From Candidatus Anaerotignum merdipullorum (GTDB lineage: Bacteria; Bacillota; Clostridia; Lachnospirales; Anaerotignaceae), in contig DXEB01000075.1 of the NCBI GenBank assembly GCA_019115165.1, forward strand, positions 1-55,086: a DNA stretch of 55,086 bases. The letters are read 5' to 3'. Shown here one piece after another: positions 53,690 to 55,086 of the stretch. The position numbers and the translations under genes were made by a program. The notes beneath the pieces are model-generated. The model did no database searches, had not been told where the DNA came from, and saw nothing but the letters and a program-made list of their open reading frames with translations. Position 1 is the stretch's first letter. Every line of letters starts with the position of its first letter.

Positions 53690-54138
53690 AAAAGAATGCA
53701 TATTTGAACAGAAAAACGGACAAACTCAGAAAAAGGGTTTGTCTGTTTTTTTGTTGATAGAATTTTCAGGATACAAAGAGGTGGAAAGAAACAGGGAGTG
53801 ATAAGAATCTGTACTGCTGTCGTAATGAAATGAAAATAAAGGACAGAGAGAAAGCTGTTGGAATATCAACTGTGTAGTGGACAGTATTTAGAGCAAAACA
53901 ATCTGGAAAAAGTTGGCATCCATCTTGCCAAAAAATATCCTATGAGGATAGATGGAATTTTATAAAATACATATTTGTCAATTAGAAGAATTTGCTTTTG
54001 CTTGTGGAATCGAGGAATAAGAGCACTTGTTCGGAATTTGCATTTCTAACCTGTATAACTCTTTTTTTGTTGGCTAATTTAAAAAAGAAACAAGCTTGTT
54101 TCTGAAACAAAAAAGCAATCAATGGGAGTGGAGGTTTT
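53690..54138. other. 449-base gap between eno and spoIVB
   Basis: It holds the eno terminator (53713-53752). The rest is AT-rich. A 35-codon TTG-started frame near 53859 lacks a well-placed ribosome binding site. A nested hairpin with CCATC/GATGG and TATCC/GGATA around TATGA sits at about 53918-53956. I see no confident sporulation-sigma promoter for spoIVB. Confidence 0.4.
53713..53752 (+). terminator. Intrinsic terminator after eno
   Basis: AAAACGGACAAAC (53713-53725) pairs with GTTTGTCTGTTTT, with one G-U pair, followed by T. Confidence 0.9.
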
Positions 54139-55086
54139 ATGAAATGGTGTATAACAAAAAAAGCGTGTAAACACGGGTTGTTTTGGATGCTTAGTGCAGC
54201 ATTGCTGACTTGGGGCGGGGTACGATTTCTGTTGCCAGACGATATGATGTTGATGGAAGGGAAAGAAACGGCGTTTTCCCTTCGTTTGCCTGTTTCTGTC
54301 CACACGGAGGAAAGCGTCAATGTACTTGGTGTTACAGCAAAGCCAACAGCTGATAATTTGCACTTGGATCTTGGGACGGAAGTAACGGCACAGGCGAAAC
54401 AAGAGGGAATCACAGATGTGACATTTTATTTGTTTGATGTGCTTCCAGTCAAAACGGTATCCGCACAGGTGCTGCCAGAAACATATTTGATTCCATGTGG
54501 CAGAACAGTTGGTGTACAGATGGATACCGATGGATTGCTGGTATTGGGAACCGGGTACGTCGAAGATGCGACAGGAGAGAAAACAGAGCCTTGTAAAGGA
54601 ATTTTGAAAACCGGTGATTTGATTCAGACGGTCAATGGCAAAGAAATGCGCAACAAAGAGAGTTTTTTACAAGCGGTAGAACAAAATGGCGGTGCACCTG
54701 TCCGCATTTCTTATCTGCGAGATGGAGAACAAAAGCAGGCAGAAGTCACACCGGTGTACAGTCCTGCAGACCAAGCGTATAAATTGGGGCTTTGGATACG
54801 AGACAGCATTCAGGGAATCGGTACAGTGACATTTTTTGATGAAGAAACGGACCGATTTGGTGCGTTGGGGCATGGTGTGTATGATGTAGATACTGGTGGT
54901 TTGATGTCGCTGAAACAAGGGCATATTACGGCATCCAAACTGACGGAAATTGTGAAAGGGCAAAAAGGAGAACCGGGAGAACTCAGCGGATATCTTGCCT
55001 CCGATCAGGTGTTAGGAGAAATTGAAAAAAACACCGAAATTGGTATTTATGGTACGGCAGATACTGAATTTTTTACAGGTGACAGT
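54139..55086 (+). CDS. spoIVB: SpoIVB peptidase, 3' truncated by the window edge
   Basis: The first 316 residues of a sporulation serine protease (family S55). In B. subtilis SpoIVB is secreted from the forespore and cleaves SpoIVFA to switch on sigma K processing. The N-terminus has one membrane helix (about residues 13-32). A PDZ domain follows around residues 115-200 (KGILKTGDLIQTVNGKEM). The S55 domain then has the conserved FGALGHGVYDVDTGGLM, where His245 is the likely catalytic histidine. The catalytic serine is expected beyond the window. GTGGAGG lies 6 bases before the ATG. The frame is open to the last base. The gene identifies the organism as a spore former. Confidence 0.93.
   Translation, partial: MKWCITKKACKHGLFWMLSAALLTWGGVRFLLPDDMMLMEGKETAFSLRLPVSVHTEESVNVLGVTAKPTADNLHLDLGTEVTAQAKQEGITDVTFYLFDVLPVKTVSAQVLPETYLIPCGRTVGVQMDTDGLLVLGTGYVEDATGEKTEPCKGILKTGDLIQTVNGKEMRNKESFLQAVEQNGGAPVRISYLRDGEQKQAEVTPVYSPADQAYKLGLWIRDSIQGIGTVTFFDEETDRFGALGHGVYDVDTGGLMSLKQGHITASKLTEIVKGQKGEPGELSGYLASDQVLGEIEKNTEIGIYGTADTEFFTGDS

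Overview
The window reads as a chromosomal segment of an anaerobic, endospore-forming member of the Clostridia (Bacillota). The evidence is the SpoIVB protease gene at the right edge, a second SpoIID/LytB protein, a hybrid-cluster protein, an oxygen-independent HemZ, a CggR-type glycolytic regulator, moderate GC, strong purine-rich ribosome binding sites, and many U-tailed terminators. The clostridial order rel-dtd-hemZ-hisS also fits. I cannot name the species. There are no tRNAs, rRNAs, CRISPR arrays, insertion sequences or prophage genes.

Layout. 1-5.7 kb: the 3' part of glutaminyl-tRNA synthetase, a Gfo/Idh oxidoreductase, a cupin followed by hydroxylamine reductase (hcp), and a TPR-like membrane protein. 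6.2-9.5 kb: galE, ROK glucokinase and galM. 10-15.6 kb: recJ-apt, an AEC permease, then rplS-lepB-rbgA. 15.8-18.3 kb (minus strand): ttcA-like, tyrosine recombinase and Nudix hydrolase as a tight operon. 18.4-25.1 kb: a lipoprotein NagZ, then rel-dtd-hemZ-hisS. 25.3-29.9 kb: fba, an MBL hydrolase, a MATE exporter and a divergent signal peptidase II. 30.0-30.24 kb: a 6S RNA gene with its own promoter and terminator. 30.4-34.0 kb: an SLH-SpoIID lipoprotein, and a minus-strand YbaK/Rrf2 pair. 34.3-34.44 kb: a candidate unannotated small RNA. 34.7-40.0 kb: a five-gene operon resembling dlt but ordered adenylation enzyme, GNAT, carrier protein, MBOAT, SGNH. 40.2-44.5 kb: an ABC exporter operon with a large CARDB-like surface protein. 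44.8-46.4 kb: PrsW, a Nudix hydrolase and a small acidic membrane protein. 46.5-53.7 kb: the glycolytic cluster cggR-pgk-(polysaccharide deacetylase)-tpiA-gpmI-eno. 54.1 kb to the end: spoIVB, cut by the window edge.

How it fits together. Fba, Pgk, TpiA, GpmI and Eno cover most of lower glycolysis, and CggR is the likely fructose-1,6-bisphosphate-responsive repressor. Two CGGGAC boxes exactly 20 bp apart lie just upstream of cggR and match the spacing of the Bacillus subtilis CggR operator. gapA, usually next to cggR, is missing here. The Leloir genes feed galactose and glucose into this pathway. The envelope theme is strong: signal peptidases I and II, NagZ, SpoIID-like, PrsW, a polysaccharide deacetylase, the ABC/CARDB system and the dlt-like acylation operon. 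The points most worth following up are the dlt-like operon with its two-part GNAT protein, the candidate sRNA at 34322-34440, the 6S RNA, the CggR operator, and a 25-codon ORF that overlaps the SpoIID-like start codon by ATGA.
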